Assembly: GCF_003352835.1 (NCBI RefSeq)
Contig: NZ_QLVD01000004.1
Span: 86,218 to 150,217 of the forward strand
From: Ornithinimicrobium murale
GTDB taxonomy: Bacteria; Actinomycetota; Actinomycetes; Actinomycetales; Dermatophilaceae
Direction: 5' to 3'
Length of the DNA: 64,000 nucleotides
Of the stretch, positions 61,696 to 64,000 are shown one piece after another (position 1 is the stretch's first letter; each line of letters starts with the position of its first letter). A program made the translations under genes and the position numbers. Below the pieces are notes generated by a model. That model saw only the letters and a list, made by a program, of their open reading frames with translations. It was not told the origin of the DNA and did not search any database.

Positions 61696-63085
61696 CGACC
61701 CCGCCGTGGCGGGCCACGATCGAGGCCACGATCGACAGTCCCAGGCCCGTGCCACCGCCCCGGCCGGGGCCGCGCGTGCGAGACGGGTCCGCCCGGTAGA
61801 AGCGCTCGAAGACGCGTTGCGCCGCCTCGGGAGAGATGCCGGGGCCGTGGTCTGCGACCTCCACCACCGCCCTGCTGTCGGTCTGCCCCACGAAGATATC
61901 CACGGGACTGTCGGCCGGGGTGTGGGAGACGGCGTTGGCGACGAGGTTGGTGAGCACCTGACGCAGCGCGAAGTCGTCACCCGGGACGATCACCGAGCCG
62001 TTGGCCGTGCCGTAGCGGTGCAGCGCGATGGGGCGTCCCGGGGCACGCACTCGGGCGTCCTGCACGACGTCGTTGGCCACGACCATCAGGTCGACGTCAT
62101 CGTGCGGGCGGTGGGGGGTGGTGTCGAGGCGGGTGAGGAGCAGCAGGTCCTCGACGAGGCGTGCCATGCGCGAGGACTCGTCCTCCACCCGTCGGAAGGC
62201 CGAGGCAACATCCTCGGGATCGGTCACGCCACCGACGCGGTAGAGCTCGGCATAGCCCTTGACAGTGGCCAGTGGGGTGCGCAGTTCGTGGGAGGCGTCG
62301 GCCACGAACTGCCGCATGCGGGCCTCGGAGGCCTCGCGCACCGTGAAGGCCTGCTCGATCTGCGCGAGCATGGCGTTGAGTGAGTCGGACAGGGAGGCGA
62401 CCTCGTCGTTGGCCTGGCGCTCGGGGATGCGTCGGGTCAGGTCGCCGGTCGCGATCGCCGCCGCTGTGTCCTCGATGCGGGTCAGCGGCCGGAAGGCTCG
62501 TCGCACCGCGAACCAGCCCAGCAGGGCAACGGCCAGCAGGGTGGTGAGGCCGACGACGGCCGTCAGCACGAGCAACTGCTTGACCGTATTGGTGACAGGG
62601 GACAGTGGGAGGGCGACGGCGACCGTGCCGTTGCCGCTGTCGCTGGAGTAGGGGCTGAGCAGCACCCGCCACTCCAGGTCGCCGTCCTGGGAGCTGGCGG
62701 TGAAAGGGCCCTCGCCGATGCGCTCGTCATCTATCAGCACCGTCCCGATGTCTGGGACCTGCTCGCGGTCCAGAGCCGTGAACTGGACGGCTGATCCGTC
62801 AGCCGCCGTGATGCGCAGATAGTAGGGATTGGGGGGCACCACGGCGTCCGAGGGTCGGCCGCTCAACTGTGACCAGGCCTGCTGGGTCAACGGGGTGATG
62901 TAGGCATCCAGGTCGTTGTCTGTGCGGTCCGTCAGGTAGTCACGCAGCAGGGTCGCGGTCAGCGCCGTCGTGATGACATAGGCGACCAGCACCAGGGCCA
63001 CGACCACCGTCACCAACCGCGCCGTCAGCGACAGGTTGTGCAGCCGCGTGACGGCAGACCGGCGGGAGGAGCCGATCCACCCCAC
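61583..63085 (-). CDS. HAMP-domain sensor histidine kinase (TrcS/MprB-like)
   Basis: The 500-residue protein has two membrane helices (about residues 22-45 and 170-195) flanking an external sensor region, HAMP (RRAFRPLTRIEDTAAAIATGDLTRR), HisKA with FVADASHELRTPLATVKGYAELY, and HATPase motifs NLVANAVSHTP, VADHGPGI, GLGLSIVASIV. It phosphorylates the response regulator encoded 4 bp upstream in the same operon. The end of the gene overlaps the convergent sigma factor gene by 113 bp. Confidence 0.93.
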   Translation of the reverse strand: MGWIGSSRRSAVTRLHNLSLTARLVTVVVALVLVAYVITTALTATLLRDYLTDRTDNDLDAYITPLTQQAWSQLSGRPSDAVVPPNPYYLRITAADGSAVQFTALDREQVPDIGTVLIDDERIGEGPFTASSQDGDLEWRVLLSPYSSDSGNGTVAVALPLSPVTNTVKQLLVLTAVVGLTTLLAVALLGWFAVRRAFRPLTRIEDTAAAIATGDLTRRIPERQANDEVASLSDSLNAMLAQIEQAFTVREASEARMRQFVADASHELRTPLATVKGYAELYRVGGVTDPEDVASAFRRVEDESSRMARLVEDLLLLTRLDTTPHRPHDDVDLMVVANDVVQDARVRAPGRPIALHRYGTANGSVIVPGDDFALRQVLTNLVANAVSHTPADSPVDIFVGQTDSRAVVEVADHGPGISPEAAQRVFERFYRADPSRTRGPGRGGGTGLGLSIVASIVARHGGVVSHRPTAGGGATFRVELPRQAPRAPGPTGQPGDGEDN

Positions 63086-63089
63086 GGGG

Positions 63090-63803
63090 TCAGGCGCTCT
63101 CGGGATCGCGGGGCTCCCGCAGGACGTAGCCGACGCCCCGCTTGGTGTGGATCAGCGGCTCGCCCTCGGTGTCGACCTTGCGGCGCAGGTAGGAGATGTA
63201 GGACTCCACGATCCCCATCTCACCACGGAAGTCGTAGTCCCAGACATGGTCCAGGATCTGGGCCTTGGACAACACCCGGTTGGCGTTGAGCATCAGATAG
63301 CGCAACAGCTTGAACTCCGTGGGGGAGACGTCGATGACGCGGCCCGCACGGATGACCTCGTGGCGGTCCTCGTCGAGCTCCAGGTCGGCCACGCGCAGCG
63401 TGGTCTCCTCGTCCTCGGGCTCGATGTTCTGGGTGCGGCGCAGCACCGCCCGGATCCGGGCCACGACCTCCTCGAGGCTGAACGGTTTGGTGACGTAGTC
63501 GTCACCGCCAACGGTGAGCCCCTTGACCTTGTCGTCCAGGCTGTCCCGTGCGGTGAGGAACAGGACGGGTAGGTCGCGGCCGTGATCGCGCAGCCGGCGG
63601 GTGACGGTGAAACCGTCCATGTCGGGCAACATGACGTCCATCACGGCCAGGTCGATCTCGTGCTCCTCGGCCAGCCGCATCGCCGTGGCGCCATCCGGTG
63701 CAGCATGGACCTCGAAGCCCGCGAACTTCAGGCTCGTAGTGAGCAGCTCACGGATGTTGGTCTCGTCCTCGACAACGAGCAGGGTGGCCTCGGGTGCAGT
63801 CAT
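63090..63803 (-). CDS. OmpR-family response regulator (TrcR-like)
   Basis: The 237-residue protein has a receiver domain (LLVVEDETNIRELL, VMDVMLPDMDGF with phospho-acceptor Asp, FLTARDS, YVTKPFS) and a C-terminal winged helix (SPTEFKLLRYLMLNANRVLSKAQILDHVWDY, GEPLIHTKRGVGYVLR). It is first in the operon with its kinase. ATG 63803 starts the conserved region; the longer frame is not supported. Confidence 0.94.
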   Translation of the reverse strand: MTAPEATLLVVEDETNIRELLTTSLKFAGFEVHAAPDGATAMRLAEEHEIDLAVMDVMLPDMDGFTVTRRLRDHGRDLPVLFLTARDSLDDKVKGLTVGGDDYVTKPFSLEEVVARIRAVLRRTQNIEPEDEETTLRVADLELDEDRHEVIRAGRVIDVSPTEFKLLRYLMLNANRVLSKAQILDHVWDYDFRGEMGIVESYISYLRRKVDTEGEPLIHTKRGVGYVLREPRDPESA

Positions 63804-63839
63804 CCCCCCAGTGTGTGACCGATCCCTGAGAACTTCCTG

Positions 63840-63858
63840 ACAGACCCCTGGGGTCTGT
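63840..63858. promoter_or_regulatory. Palindrome upstream of the response regulator
   Basis: ACAGACCCC-T-GGGGTCTGT has perfect 9-bp arms. It lies 37 bp upstream of the regulator start and directly beside the TnpB-like fragment, so it may be an operator or an element-end hairpin. Confidence 0.5.
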
Positions 63859-63860
63859 GA

Positions 63861-64000
63861 ACCTGGACGCACCACCCAGCTCGGAAGGGCACGCGACTGG
63901 TGGTCGCGTTCCGGGTGTTGATCCAGCGCCCCATCCAGCCGAACGTCGACCAGCCGGCCCCACGGGTGGGTGTCGATGTCGGCGTGCGGGTCCTCGCCAC
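63861..64000 (+). pseudogene. TnpB-like (IS200/IS605) fragment, truncated 5' and cut by the window edge
   Basis: The frame after a stop at 63858 reads TRLVVAFRVLIQRP, then APRVGVDVGVRVLA. This resembles the strand leading into the RuvC-I motif of TnpB (VGVDLGVKxLA), with the catalytic Asp in GVDVG. There is no room upstream for the roughly 180 residues that normally precede this motif, so it is likely a 5'-deleted remnant. The remainder lies beyond the window. The match rests on about 35 residues. Confidence 0.4.

Noticed and set aside
63800..64000. A minus-strand 66-codon frame at the right edge
   Set aside because: It overlaps the response regulator promoter, is Arg/Thr/Trp-rich without motifs, and the plus-strand frame gives a better match.

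Overview
The window is high-GC, densely coded actinobacterial DNA. Many genes start with GTG, and several promoters place a TANNNT -10 box 7-8 nt before the start codon. A mycothiol-dependent formaldehyde dehydrogenase, a WXG100 protein, a resuscitation-promoting factor (Rpf) behind a c-di-AMP riboswitch, DUF3263, DUF4032 and HelD also point to Actinomycetota. Micrococcales (an Intrasporangiaceae or Ornithinimicrobium-like lineage) is my inference; no rRNA is present to confirm it. No complete phage, integron, CRISPR array or biosynthetic cluster was seen.

Layout. 1-12.7 kb: 3' part of ispD fused to a P-loop kinase-like domain, an F420-type oxidoreductase, ispF, the S-(hydroxymethyl)mycothiol dehydrogenase/MBL hydrolase pair, pstS, DUF6412-yidC, an SRPBCC gene, a DUF6069-histidine kinase-response regulator operon, then cysS-rlmB-nudix. 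12.7-23.1 kb: a tandem intergenic repeat, DUF4032, and a maltose/maltodextrin uptake locus (ATPase, malE-malF-malG, LacI-type regulator with its operator) beside otsA-otsB. 23.3-29.8 kb: Ser/Thr kinase, rpf with ydaO riboswitch, tRNA-Thr, SurA-like lipoprotein, FUSC transporter. 29.8-35.1 kb: SDR and acyl-CoA dehydrogenase, then a molybdate operon. 35.1-40.2 kb: a leftward run of cstA, a CC-ending small protein, ArsA-type ATPase, SGNH hydrolase and VOC protein, followed by ung. 40.2-41.8 kb: an AT-richer island with a lipoprotein and a frameshifted metalloprotease between 52-bp direct repeats. 41.9-49.0 kb: DUF3263, an RHH regulator-DUF4097-microprotein operon, an MBL hydrolase, prpE-like acyl-CoA synthetase, and groEL behind two CIRCE sites. 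49.1-57.8 kb: ArsR-type regulator/MFS pair, WXG100, alpha/beta hydrolase versus WYL regulator, ynfA, DUF4031-NUDIX fusion, HD protein, helD. 57.9-64.0 kb: HtrA-like protease, three DGPF (YciI) proteins with an ECF42-type sigma factor, an OmpR/HAMP-kinase two-component system, and a probable TnpB remnant at the right edge.

The most interesting items are the IspD-kinase fusion over a duplicated linker, the CstA/CC-tail/ArsA operon, the direct-repeat-bounded island, the three-DGPF ECF42 module with a matching promoter, a dispersed 70-bp repeat family, and operators placed inside leaderless promoters. Functions are read from motifs and context only; no database search was run.
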